Part shown: one piece after another, positions 17,629 through 24,998 of the stretch
Layout of the letters: the number at the start of each line of letters is the position of its first letter
How positions within the stretch are numbered: the first letter of the stretch is position 1
Assembly: GCA_900109895.1 (NCBI GenBank)
Contig: FOBR01000003.1
Location: 62,001 to 126,000 of the forward strand
Reading direction: 5' to 3'
DNA length: 64,000 bases
DNA from: a bacterium A37T11
Lineage (GTDB): Bacteria; Bacteroidota; Bacteroidia; Sphingobacteriales; Sphingobacteriaceae
Notes under the pieces: model-generated
Databases searched by the model: none
The model's input: only the letters and a program-made list of their open reading frames with translations
Told to the model about the DNA's origin: nothing
Program-made: the position numbers and the translations under genes

Positions 17629-18535
17629 TCCGCAAACAGTAGCAATGATCTGCTCATGGATAAGGTATGTGTTTATATCGGTTAATGTTAACGTAAATTT
17701 ATTTCAATCCAAATGCTTTTTAGTTTCAGCTTACGCGAACAGGCATTTTTTGATGGTGAATAGCCCAATTTTTGTGGCGAATGGCTATTTATTATAATGA
17801 ACGGGCTATTTTCCGTGGTGAAATTAAAAGATGCCGGCGGTGGGGATGGTATAGATCGGGTGTGTGGGTACCTTACGGGAAACCGGAAAGCAAGGTGAAA
17901 GGAGGTGTAGATCTATGAGGAGGTTCAACCGTCCAGGAGGAATACTCCTTTAACCGGGAGGAGTGCTCCTATGCGGTATTTCCGTATAGAAACGCCGCAC
18001 AGGAATACTCCAATGTGGTATTTCCGTACTCCTTGGCTTTGCGGGAATACTCCTTGGCAGTAAAGGAATACTCCTTTACCACATTTCCGTACTCCTTTAC
18101 GGTGTTTCCGTATAGAAACGCGGCGGAGGAATACTCCAATGACGTATTTCCGTAATCCTTGGCTTTATAGGAGTACTCCATAGCGTTGAGGGAATACTCC
18201 TTTACCGCATTTCCGTACTCCTTTACGGTATTTCCGTATAGAAACGCAGCGGAGGAATACTCCAATGCCATATTTCCGTACTCCTTTACGGTGTTTCCGT
18301 ATAGAAACGCGGCGGAGGAATACGCCGATGGTTTATTACGATGCTCCTTTACGGGGGTATATAATAGATTTACGGTAATGAAAAAGCGTTTTTTGGGGGT
18401 AAATGGGTTGATTTCCGTGGTGAAATGAAAAGATGCATGTGGCGGGGATGGATATACGGGTTTTACTGCTTCCATGAAGCAAATGTATAGATCGGGTGTG
18501 TGGTTGCCTTACGGGAAACCGGAAAGCTAGCAAGA
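17629..18535 (+). repeat. Dispersed composite repeat, copy C (expanded, double)
   Basis: Contains the palindrome module (here ATGATCTGCTCAT), the CAATCCAAATGC block, the CCGTGG units, the micro-ORF with its Shine-Dalgarno (17898-17953), a long minisatellite to about 18345, then a second set of TTTCCGTGGTGAAA, GGATATACGGGTTTTACTGC and CCTTACGGGAAACCGG modules to 18535. About 120 nt around the micro-ORF are nearly identical to copy A (14938-15060), far closer than the flanking gene fragments, suggesting recent copying or constraint. Confidence 0.85.
17935..18345 (+). repeat. 21-bp minisatellite array
   Basis: About 19 head-to-tail units of 21 bp, the commonest beginning TACTCCTTTACGGTATTT and ending CCG; variants begin TATAGAAACGC, TACTCCAATG or TACTCCTTGG. 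Unit length is a multiple of three, so one strand reads as 7-residue repeats around KEYGNTV/KEYSF and the other as TPLxxFR. There are no unique spacers, so it is not CRISPR. Copies A, G and I have only 1-4 units, so copy number varies. Confidence 0.85.
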
Positions 18536-18599
18536 TGTAGAATTTGAAAAAAAGCCGCTAGCACCTTAATAAGGCTATAGCATAATAGTAGCTTTCCTC

Positions 18600-19037
18600 C
18601 TATTTATAAGAAAGGGTGTCCAGCACATCTTCAAATTTTTTGGACAGGTAATACCCACCAGATCGGGGCGCTCCTGAAAAACTGACAATATCCTTTAGCT
18701 TTTGCATATCCCTGCGTATTGAGACCTCACTGGCGGCTATTTTCTTAGCGATGCTATTTGACCGCATTCCCGGATGCTTTCTTACGAGCAGGACGATTCG
18801 CGCCAACCTTTCCCCAACTTGCTTGCTCACTTGGTTCTCTAGTAATTCATTTATTTTGTCGGCAACCAAAGTTACTGTATCAGTTACTGTATCAGTTATT
18901 CCCCCCCTCTTTGTCGGTACGAGCGGGATGATCATCCGGAATGCGGCTTCTTCAACAAACTGGGCTTGGGCGCCAGGGGTATAGAATGGGGTGAGCCGGG
19001 TGACGTTGAGTACCCCGGACAGCAATGATCTGATCAT
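18600..19037 (-). pseudogene. Third COG2865-like 3' fragment with winged helix
   Basis: 145 codons. The first about seven (MIRSLLS) are encoded by the palindrome module of repeat copy D, so the start is repeat-derived. AQFVEEAAFRMIIPLVP resembles the end of the HATPase_c_4 part of COG2865 proteins, followed by a low-complexity TDTVTDTV linker and a winged-helix domain (ARIVLLVRKHPGMRSNSIAKK, SEVSIRRDMQKL). The rest of the gene is missing. Orientation is opposite to the other two fragments, but it again abuts a repeat. It could be expressed as a small DNA-binding protein, but truncation is the simpler reading. Confidence 0.6.
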
Positions 19038-19240
19038 GGATAAGGTGTCTGTTTATAGTGGTTAATGTTATCGTGAATTTATTTCAATCCAAATGCTTTT
19101 TAGTTTCAGCGTACGCAAACAGGCATTTTTTGATGGTGAATAGCCTAATTTCTGTGGCGAATGGCTATTTGGCGGGGGTGATCGGGCGGTTTTCTGTGGT
19201 GAAATTTAAAGATGCCGGCGGTGGGGATGGTATAGATCGG
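19021..19240 (+). repeat. Dispersed composite repeat, copy D
   Basis: Palindrome ATGATC-T-GATCAT, GGTTAATGTTATCGTGAATTTATTTCAATCC, TACGCAAACAGGCATTTTTTGATGG and two CTGTGG units, GATGCCGGCGGTGGGGATGG and ATAGATCGG; it stops before the TTACGGGAAACC block. It shares the GCCGGCGGTGGGG variant with copies C and H in place of the GCGCC-A-GGCGC palindrome of A and E. Confidence 0.8.
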
Positions 19241-19329
19241 AAAGCATGGGAGCGGTATAAAATAATGAGGGGGTAATCGTTGCATACCAGGAGACCATTG
19301 CATATATTTAGCTTTTAATAATCTTTATT

Positions 19330-19902
19330 ATGATTAAAACCAAGTTTAACAGGGCCGTTCTTTGGGATTATTTAAATTTAGTGATGAGGGTATGGCTGGC
19401 ATTTACGTTGTTAAGATATGGTTGGAGTAAGCTAACCGGCGGCCAATTCGGCGTAACGGAGGCTACCATGCATCAGCCGTTAGAAAAAATTGATCTGATG
19501 AGGCTTTCCTGGTTCCTGGCAGACCACGAACCATTTAGATCATTTATTGGCATTTCCCAGCTAATAACTGCGGGATTGCTGGTTTACAATCGTACGGCTA
19601 TTATTGGCGCGTTTATGTCAATCCCCATATGGTTGAATATTTTAATATGGGACATGAGCTTTATGGGACTTTATACCCCGTTTACAATAAGTATTTCCTA
19701 TTATTTGGTGATGACCTTCCTGATTATTTTGCATGACAGAAGTAAGGTTCTATTTGCGCTGCGAACCCTTCTTAAAGATACATCGGCCAGGTTTAAGTTT
19801 CCTGTATGGGCTTATTTGCTGTTAATCCCGGTTGGGCTTATCTTAGAATTAATGGGCAGGATCCCACAGGTTCTTAACTATATGTGGCATATGCTCAAAT
19901 AA
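19330..19902 (+). CDS. DoxX-like integral membrane protein
   Basis: 190 residues with about five hydrophobic segments. The N-terminal part LRYGWSKLTGGQF and the amphipathic tail resemble the DoxX/DoxD-like group, whose members are small membrane proteins of poorly known, often redox-related function. The start ATG at 19330 is preceded by an AT-rich leader with TATATTTAG. The gene is intact and flanked by repeat copies D and E, so it looks like cargo between repeats. Assignment rests on topology and weak similarity. Confidence 0.55.
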   Translation: MIKTKFNRAVLWDYLNLVMRVWLAFTLLRYGWSKLTGGQFGVTEATMHQPLEKIDLMRLSWFLADHEPFRSFIGISQLITAGLLVYNRTAIIGAFMSIPIWLNILIWDMSFMGLYTPFTISISYYLVMTFLIILHDRSKVLFALRTLLKDTSARFKFPVWAYLLLIPVGLILELMGRIPQVLNYMWHMLK

Positions 19903-19917
19903 CGGTTTCCCGATGGA

Positions 19918-20115
19918 TGCTGGTTTACGCGAATAGGCATTTTTTGGTGGTGAATAGCCCAATTTCTGTGGCGATTGCTTATTTGCCGCGGTAAATGGGC
20001 GATTTTCCGCGGTGAAATGAAAGGATGCTTGCGCCAGGCGCGGATATACGGGTTTTACTGCTTCCATGAAGCAAAGGTATAGATCGGGTGTGTGGATACC
20101 TTACGGGAAACCGTA
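19918..20115 (+). repeat. Dispersed composite repeat, copy E
   Basis: Begins at GGTTTACGCGAATAGGC only 16 nt after the DoxX-like stop. It contains three CCGTGG/CCGCGG-type units, the GCGCC-A-GGCGC palindrome, CGGATATACGGGTTTTACTGC, GAAGCAAAGG and CCTTACGGGAAACCG. Palindrome module 1 and the micro-ORF are absent. Confidence 0.8.
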
Positions 20116-20169
20116 TGGCATGGGGTGCCCACCCCCCCGGAAGGAATACCCCTTTGTATGATTTTTGTA

Positions 20170-20177
20170 TATATTTG
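20170..20177 (+). promoter_or_regulatory. Possible -7 element TATATTTG, decides short leader
   Basis: TATATTTG fits the Bacteroidota -7 box and lies 9 nt before the ATG at 20186, so the message would be leaderless or nearly so. A matching -33 TTG at the right distance is not seen, hence low confidence. Confidence 0.3.
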
Positions 20178-20185
20178 GCTTTAAA

Positions 20186-20632
20186 ATGGCAAGTCACTAT
20201 ACAGATATGGGAGATGCACAGCTGAAAAGATCGTCGGCGGTTGTGCTATTGGTTTCGGTGGCCGTTTTGGATTTTTTGGGTATGACTTTATTTAGTATAT
20301 TTTTTGGTTATCTCAATCAATCCAGCGATACCAAAGCTGAGGATAGGCTGACATTTGGCAATCATTTGTTTCCTTATATGTTATCAGCATTTTTTTTGTT
20401 CTACGTGCCTATCACCTATGCACTGTGGGGCAAACGTAGCGCTACTTCCGTCAATTGGGTAAAAGGGGTTCTGATTGCAGCGGCAGCTGCAATGGCCATT
20501 CCGTGGCAAATAAGGTACATCAATTGGGGGCTGCGGCCTCATGGTGATGATTTTGTCGTCGGCATTTTTTCTTTGGCGACGTGTTTTACCCTGATCTCTG
20601 TGATAGTGGCGATACAAAGACTTTTCAGGTAG
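20186..20632 (+). CDS. Small integral membrane protein, unknown function
   Basis: 148 residues from the ATG at 20186; the frame is open a few codons further upstream, but those codons lie in the putative promoter. Four hydrophobic segments are visible (about 20-42, 68-90, 98-116 and 122-145). I recognise no family. It lies between repeat copies E and F and appears intact. Confidence 0.55.
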   Translation: MASHYTDMGDAQLKRSSAVVLLVSVAVLDFLGMTLFSIFFGYLNQSSDTKAEDRLTFGNHLFPYMLSAFFLFYVPITYALWGKRSATSVNWVKGVLIAAAAAMAIPWQIRYINWGLRPHGDDFVVGIFSLATCFTLISVIVAIQRLFR

Positions 20633-20660
20633 GGTAATATTGGCTGAAGGCTCTGCTTAA

Positions 20661-20768
20661 CTGTTTACGCGAATTGACATTTTTTGGTGGTGAATAACCT
20701 TATTTCTGTGGCGAATGGCTATATGCTGTGATGAACAGGCGATTTTCTATGGTGAAATTTAAAGATGT
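20661..20768 (+). repeat. Dispersed composite repeat, copy F (short)
   Basis: GTTTACGCGAATTGACATTTTTTGGTGG followed by three diverged units ending CTGTGGCGAA, CTGTGATGAA and CTATGGTGAAA, then AAGATG. Only the central module is present. It starts 28 nt after the membrane-protein stop. Confidence 0.7.
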
Positions 20769-20822
20769 GTGCTTTCGAATTCTCCGTTGATAAGAAAGAT
20801 TAATTAATTATTAAGGATAAAA

Positions 20823-21281
20823 ATGATCAATATTGACGTAAAAGAGTACATTGACAAAAGTGTTTTGAGTTGGCTGGCTACGGTTGGTGAGGATAGTGTA
20901 CCTAATGTTTCACCGAAAGAAGTGTTTGCTTATTATGATCAAACAACGCTTTTAATAGCAAATATCGCTTCGCCCGGTAGCGTAAAGAACATACGGTTAA
21001 ATCCCAAGATCTGCGTAAGTTTTGTGGACATCTTTGTTCAAAAGGGATACAAATTGAAAGGAACTGCTAAAATCATTGACAGATCTGACGGTTCATTTTT
21101 GGAGAAGGTTAGCCTCTTGACAGGCCTTTTCACGGATAAATTCCCGATAAACGAGATCATAGAAATAACGGTATCGAAGGTAGAGCCAATCCGTGCTCCG
21201 AGCTATTTATTCTTTCCCGGCACACAGGAAAGCAAGCAGGTTGAAAGCGCCATGGAAACGTATAATGTGAGGCCACGATAG
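20823..21281 (+). CDS. Pyridoxamine 5'-phosphate oxidase-like FMN-binding split-barrel protein
   Basis: 152 residues with the split-barrel pattern: SVLSWLATVGEDSVPNVSPKEVF (strands 1-2), LLIANIASPGSVKNIRLNPKICVSFVD (flavin phosphate-binding region) and YKLKGTAKII. Family members bind FMN or related cofactors and act as oxidases or reductases; the substrate cannot be told. The ATG at 20823 follows AAGGATAAAA, a weak Shine-Dalgarno. The gene is intact, between repeat copy F and the methyltransferase. Confidence 0.8.
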   Translation: MINIDVKEYIDKSVLSWLATVGEDSVPNVSPKEVFAYYDQTTLLIANIASPGSVKNIRLNPKICVSFVDIFVQKGYKLKGTAKIIDRSDGSFLEKVSLLTGLFTDKFPINEIIEITVSKVEPIRAPSYLFFPGTQESKQVESAMETYNVRPR

Positions 21282-21308
21282 CAGCTTTGGTAATGCTTTT
21301 AATAGCAT

Positions 21309-22112
21309 TTAATTCGGCTTCTGGCCACTAACCGCCAATAAGCATAATTTCATGGACTGCCCCTCTTGGTGGATCCACCGTTCATAGTCATGAATAGCCC
21401 GCAGCCGCAATTTTTCATCGATATAACCATCGGCCACGAGCTGCTGGCCCCTGGTTTCGGCTACTTTGGTCCATATGCCAGCTTCTGCTGCAAAACCTGG
21501 GGTTTTCCGATCGCTGATTTCGGAGTGATCTGCTACATGAATTTGGCCGAGCCCGTGATGGGCAAAGATTTCGCTGAGGTGATCTGCCATAGCATTGTCC
21601 ATGCCTGCGTCAGCCCGCCACTTCAGAAAGGCATAATAAAATAATTGCATGCTTTCCGGGGGCATGGGATTCCACTCGATCTTACAGTGGTTGTAATCAA
21701 GGATGCTGAGATAGCCTCCTGAGCGCACAAGTGCCACCATATGGCCTACTGCTTCGTCAGGATTGGCGAGCCACTGCAATACACGTGCAGAACTGACCAC
21801 ATGAAAGGGTGCTGAACTGTGGTAGTGCCGGAGTTCGATAGCTTCAAAGTGAAGATTGGCTAAATGGCTGTGCTGCTGCCGGGCCAGATCAATAAGATGG
21901 CTGCTGCTGTCGATGCCAAAAACATGGCCAGTTACACCGACCAGCTCTGCCATGCCAGCTGTAATACTCCCGGAGCCACAGCCCACATCCAGCACGCGCT
22001 GCCCTTCTTTAAGAAGCGGCAACAGGTTACGGTTAGCATTAAATACGGTTCGCCGGTCCAATACGGCCTGTGTTCCTTTAGGCATTTTGGCCCGTTGTTC
22101 TGCTGTTGACAT
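21309..22112 (-). CDS. Class I SAM-dependent methyltransferase
   Basis: 267 residues. Motif I is RVLDVGCGSGSITAGMA (residues about 39-55), followed by the acidic motif II region VFGIDSSSHLIDLA and the post-I strand FHVVSSARVLQWLANPDEAV. The layout is that of UbiE/Methyltransf_11-type small-molecule methyltransferases. The substrate is unknown. It converges with the PPOX-like gene and is followed upstream by repeat copy G. It is G+C-richer by eye than the neighbouring repeats. Confidence 0.85.
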   Translation of the reverse strand: MSTAEQRAKMPKGTQAVLDRRTVFNANRNLLPLLKEGQRVLDVGCGSGSITAGMAELVGVTGHVFGIDSSSHLIDLARQQHSHLANLHFEAIELRHYHSSAPFHVVSSARVLQWLANPDEAVGHMVALVRSGGYLSILDYNHCKIEWNPMPPESMQLFYYAFLKWRADAGMDNAMADHLSEIFAHHGLGQIHVADHSEISDRKTPGFAAEAGIWTKVAETRGQQLVADGYIDEKLRLRAIHDYERWIHQEGQSMKLCLLAVSGQKPN

Positions 22113-22168
22113 TAGGCTAAGATAGGCTTATTTTGGAAAATGGTTGTTATTTAATCAAAACTTTTTTT

Positions 22169-22390
22169 TAAGCGAACAGGCATTTTTTGGTAGAGAACAA
22201 ACCAATTTCCGTAGTGAAATTAAATGATGCCTTCGGTGGAGAGGGAATAGATCGGGTGTGTGGATATCCTACGGGAAACCGGAAAGCAAGGTGAAAGGAG
22301 GTTTAGATCTATGAGGAGGTTCAACAGTCCGGAAGGGATACTCCTTTAACTGGGAGGAGTGCTCCAATGCGGTATTTCCGTACTCCAATG
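22169..22390 (+). repeat. Dispersed composite repeat, copy G
   Basis: Starts AAGCGAACAGGCATTTTTTGG, keeps one CCGTAG unit, then GATGCCTTCGGTGGAG, ATAGATCGGGTGTGTGGAT, TACGGGAAACCGG, the Shine-Dalgarno plus micro-ORF (22311-22349) and three minisatellite units. It lies upstream of the first toxin-antitoxin remnant; the rest of the 22113-22446 gap has no gene. Confidence 0.8.
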
Positions 22391-22446
22391 GAGAACAGGA
22401 TGAACTGTTGTTTTTCTGAATTTCTTTATTTAAGTTTGTTTATTGA

Positions 22447-22683
22447 ATGACAACGATGACTACATTAACCGTAAATATCAAAGATCGGTCGTCTGAACAG
22501 GCGGCAAAGGCCTTTTTGGATAAAATGGGCTTGGAATATTCCATTGGCAACACGTCGGAATATAATTGGTGGGAGGATAGTACGGTGATCGCTGACCTGG
22601 ACAAGCGTTCGGATGATCTTAAATCAGGAAAGGATAAAGGCTATTCTTTCGCTGATATCAAGCAGGAATTGCTGAACCGTTAA
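22447..22683 (+). CDS. Small antitoxin of a RelE/ParE-type module
   Basis: 78 residues with a beta-rich N terminus (TLTVNIKDRSSEQAAKAFLDKMGLEY) and an acidic helical tail ending SFADIKQELLNR, typical of small Bacteroidota antitoxins placed before ParE/RelE toxins. The next reading frame, 15 nt on, is a decayed toxin of that family, which supports the call. A second possible start is the ATG at 22456. The gene itself is intact and may persist as an orphan antitoxin. Confidence 0.6.
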   Translation: MTTMTTLTVNIKDRSSEQAAKAFLDKMGLEYSIGNTSEYNWWEDSTVIADLDKRSDDLKSGKDKGYSFADIKQELLNR

Positions 22684-22698
22684 TGTTCATCTACCGCA

Positions 22699-23037
22699 GT
22701 GGCCTATTCTGTTATTATTTCCTCGGTTGCCAAGGTTGAGTTGCAGGATTCGTACGATTGGTATGAGGAACAACTGGAAGGTTTAGGCGAACGATTCCTC
22801 AACTTAATTGAAGGTTCCCCGGAAGCCATCGCCAAATAACCACTTTTTTACCCCGTAAAGGTAGGGGCCTACCGCCAATACGTTGTCCCTAAATTTCCGT
22901 TTGTGATTGTTTTTGAATTTCTACCCCAGGAAGACCTGATTTATATTCTGCATATTTTTCATGCAAAGCGGGATCCAGAGAGGAAGACGAGAAATTTAAG
23001 AACGATAGACATCTGCGCCAGGACATTGTTTTTGTGA
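22699..23037 (+). pseudogene. RelE/ParE-family toxin, broken by an in-frame TAA
   Basis: One frame reads VELQDSYDWYEEQLEGLGERF, then TAA at 22837-22839, then YPVKVGAYRQYVVPKFPFVIV, YILHIFHAKRDPER. Both halves match the ParE/RelE fold of mRNA- or gyrase-targeting toxins (WYEEQ helix, KRFPY-like strand, HxxRDP end). The only starts are a GTG at 22699 or an out-of-frame ATG at 22683 that overlaps the antitoxin stop, so a second lesion near the start is possible. The single nonsense codon removes the catalytic half. Confidence 0.8.
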
Positions 23038-23056
23038 AACCCTTTGTCTATATTTG
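23026..23056 (+). promoter_or_regulatory. Bacteroidota-type promoter before DUF433 gene
   Basis: TTG at 23026-23028, a 20-nt spacer and TATATTTG at 23049-23056. The ATG of the DUF433 gene is 5 nt further on, so the transcript would have almost no leader. Confidence 0.45.
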
Positions 23057-23061
23057 TCATT

Positions 23062-23289
23062 ATGGAACAATTCTCATCCTATATATCAATTGACCCCAAT
23101 ATTCGTTTTGGGAAGCCTTGTATCAAGGGTACGCGCATTGCTATTGTTGATATTCTTCAATGGCTGGCTTCCGGTATGAGCAATACTGAAATATTGGAAG
23201 ATTATCCCTTATTAAAACAAGAACATATTCTGGCCGCCCTTGCGTTCGCTGCGAACCGGGAGTCTTTTATCAAAATCGTAGCTGCTTAG
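23062..23289 (+). CDS. DUF433 antitoxin-like protein
   Basis: 75 residues from the ATG at 23062. The DUF433 core is complete: SIDPNIRFGKPCIKGTRIAIVDILQWLASGMS-like sequence followed by EILEDYPLLKQEHILAALAFAA, a homeodomain-like fold. DUF433 genes commonly pair with DUF5615 PIN-like toxins, and such a remnant begins 1 nt after this stop. The upstream codons in the same frame lie inside the promoter, so I use the shorter start. Confidence 0.85.
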   Translation: MEQFSSYISIDPNIRFGKPCIKGTRIAIVDILQWLASGMSNTEILEDYPLLKQEHILAALAFAANRESFIKIVAA

Positions 23290-23290
23290 C

Positions 23291-23467
23291 ATGAAACTGC
23301 TGTTGGATGCAAATTTATCCTGGCGGCTGACAAAAAAACTTAAAACGCATTTTGACGATTGCTTCCATGTGGATTCCATAGGGCTCATTGTGCCCGCTGC
23401 CGACATTGACATTTGGAAGTATGCATTGGCCAATGACTTAGTCATCGTCACGAACGATGATGATTAG
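23291..23467 (+). pseudogene. DUF5615 PIN-like toxin, truncated
   Basis: Starts MKLLLDANLSWRLTKKL and continues to DIDIWKYALANDLVIVTNDDD, then stops at TAG 23465-23467. The first half of the PIN-like domain with its Asp residues is present; normally 45-60 more residues follow. Beyond the stop a short stretch (GELKSIALE) can be read before further stops. It is the usual partner of the DUF433 gene just upstream. Probably inactive. Confidence 0.8.
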
Positions 23468-23501
23468 GGCGAGTTAAAGTCCATTGCCTTAGAATAACTG
23501 G

Positions 23502-23654
23502 GGCGCTAAAAAATGGAGTGCCATCAATGTCGTGCTGGACGAGGCTATTATTATTGAGATTAACGGAAATCTTGCCGACACCTATGCCGAGATTGACGCA
23601 TTTCCCAGCGGAGGAACCCTGCATATGCTCGCTCGCTCTTCAAAAGCTCCGTAA
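23502..23654 (+). pseudogene. Possible VapC-type PIN toxin fragment
   Basis: A 50-codon frame reads WSAINVVLDEAIIIEINGNLADTYAEIDAF-like sequence (AINVVLDEAIII, NGNLADTYAEIDAFPSGG), similar to the central part of VapC PIN domains that precedes the second acidic cluster. Start and both catalytic ends are missing. Recognition is by pattern only. Confidence 0.45.
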
Positions 23655-23658
23655 TCGC

Positions 23659-23943
23659 CTACAACAATATACAAGGCTTAGAGGCAACGGTTAAAAATGT
23701 AGATCGCTCTCGCGCTCTTGTTGCTCCAACTCTAAGTAGATAACGTGATTCCATGATTTCCTTTTCATTGGCTTCCGGCCTAACCAAGGGATTGTAAAAG
23801 TCTTCCCAAACGAAAACTTCATCAAATTCTTTACCCTTTGATTTGTGAAGAGTCATTACGTGAACACCTTTAAATGACTGTTGGGTCGCGATAAAATGTT
23901 CCTGAAGTAACGCGTCTTCAATGGCGCACAGAACAACTTGCAA
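23659..23943 (-). pseudogene. UvrD/Rep-like helicase, 3' fragment
   Basis: 94 codons containing helicase motif V/VI neighbours: GVHVMTLHKSKGKEFDEVFVWEDF and the arginine-finger region YLLRVGATRARE. This is the C-terminal end of a UvrD-type ATPase of several hundred residues; Walker A and B are missing. The 5' side runs straight into the TTGCAAGAAAA module of repeat copy H, which probably replaced the rest of the gene. Confidence 0.8.
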
Positions 23944-24116
23944 GAAAATTTTTCCGGTTTACGAGAATAGGCATTTTTTGATGGTGAATAGCCTAATTTA
24001 CGTGGTGAATTGGTATTTACTATGGTGAACGGGCTATTTTCCATGGTTAAATTAAAAGATGCCTGCGGTGGGGGAAGGTATAGATCGGGTGTGTGGATAC
24101 CTTACGGGAAACTGGA
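23935..24116 (+). repeat. Dispersed composite repeat, copy H
   Basis: AACTTGCAAGAAAATTTTTCCGG, then GTTTACGAGAATAGGCATTTTTTGATGG, three diverged CGTGG units, GATGCCTGCGGTGGGG, ATAGATCGGGTGTGTGGATACC and TTACGGGAAAC. The left end marks the break of the UvrD-like gene. Confidence 0.8.
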
Positions 24117-24161
24117 ATCCAGCAGTTGGTGCCTACTCTTTAAGAGTAAGTTAAGTAGCTT

Positions 24162-24320
24162 TATTCTTGTTCCGGGTGTTCGTTGAGTTGATCTTCAATA
24201 ACACCCCGTAATTCTTCTTCATTGGGTAGGAATAATTGGTATTTGCTCACAAACAATTGGGATGATACGTTGTGCATGGCATATTGGATAAGCAATTCGT
24301 CTTTCTCTTTAGCTAGTGAT
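24162..24320 (-). pseudogene. YhcG-like (DUF1016/COG4804) PD-(D/E)XK nuclease, C-terminal tail
   Basis: The minus strand reads KEKDELLIQYAMHNVSSQLF, VSKYQLFLPNEEELR and a short acidic tail to TAA at 24162-24164. The pattern of LLIQYAM followed by SKYQLxLP is that of the end of YhcG-type nucleases. The nuclease core upstream is missing. It lies antisense to the beginning of the reading frame at 24222. Recognition is from the tail only. Confidence 0.55.
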
Positions 24321-24642
24321 GTAAAATATGCGGTCAAAAAGGATACGCAACTATTCCTGGGATCTGACGACCTTTTTTATGTAAATAGTTACAAGTATAA
24401 AACGGCTCAGCATAGGCCTTTGATTATTTTCAAAAATGGCCAACAAGAGAAGAGATTAAGGGGTATTAACAACATTCAAACCATGGGAGGGCAATTACTT
24501 TTTTATGATGACAGGATCGCGGAATACAACAAGTGGGCTGTAAATACGGTGGTGGTTAAAATTGTATGACCATAAAACAGTAGAAGTAAATGGTAAAAGG
24601 CTGATTGTGGTAAATGGAAAAGAACCTAAAGATAGATTTTAG
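24222..24642 (+). pseudogene. Unrecognised protein fragment with a frameshift
   Basis: From about 24320 the frame has coding character (QLFLGSDDLFYVNSYKYK, PLIIFKNGQQEKRLRGINN), stops at 24567, and continues one base out of phase as YDHKTVEVNGKRLIVVNGKEPKDRF to TAG at 24640-24642. The beta-strand-rich, charged text is real-looking, but I recognise no family. The part before 24320 is antisense to the YhcG-like tail and probably not coding. No native start is visible. Confidence 0.4.
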
Positions 24643-24998
24643 CCACATGCAAGTTACGGGCGGCACAGTAAACTACTTAAATGGCATATCTGGCTTTAAA
24701 AAATATGGGTTAAAAGGGATGTTTGGAGTGATCGATGTGCATGGGGATGATTTGAAATATTTTAAAACCACCCCCGATGTTCAATTATTGCAAGAAGCAT
24801 TATAAATGCATCTACAGCGACACCGGCATCCCCAACACGCTTGACAACGCCGTGAAGAAGGGATTCAATACAGAAGTTATTAAAGTGTGTCGTTGGTCTA
24901 CAGAATCGCCGCTTATAGGCATTGAAATCGGTGATATAGCCATTCCTTTTAGACGAAGACTTCTTAAAAGGCATCTTCGCGAAGAAAATAAAGCAAAA
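24643..24998 (+). other. Coding-like debris, no intact gene
   Basis: Two short frames with protein-like text follow each other: SHMQVTGGTVNYLNGISGF ending at 24805, and DTGIPNTLDNAVKKGFNTEVIKVCRW running on toward the lipoprotein. Neither has a recognisable domain or a convincing start. They probably belong to broken genes of the same scrapyard. Confidence 0.3.

Noticed and set aside
17935-18345. Short regular repeats suggesting a CRISPR array
   Set aside because: Units are directly adjacent with no unique spacers, vary among themselves, and no cas genes are near.
17969-18475. 168-codon minus-strand reading frame with KEYGN heptads
   Set aside because: It lies entirely in repeat DNA, is explained by a 21-bp unit without stop codons, and has no start signal or homologous ordinary sequence.
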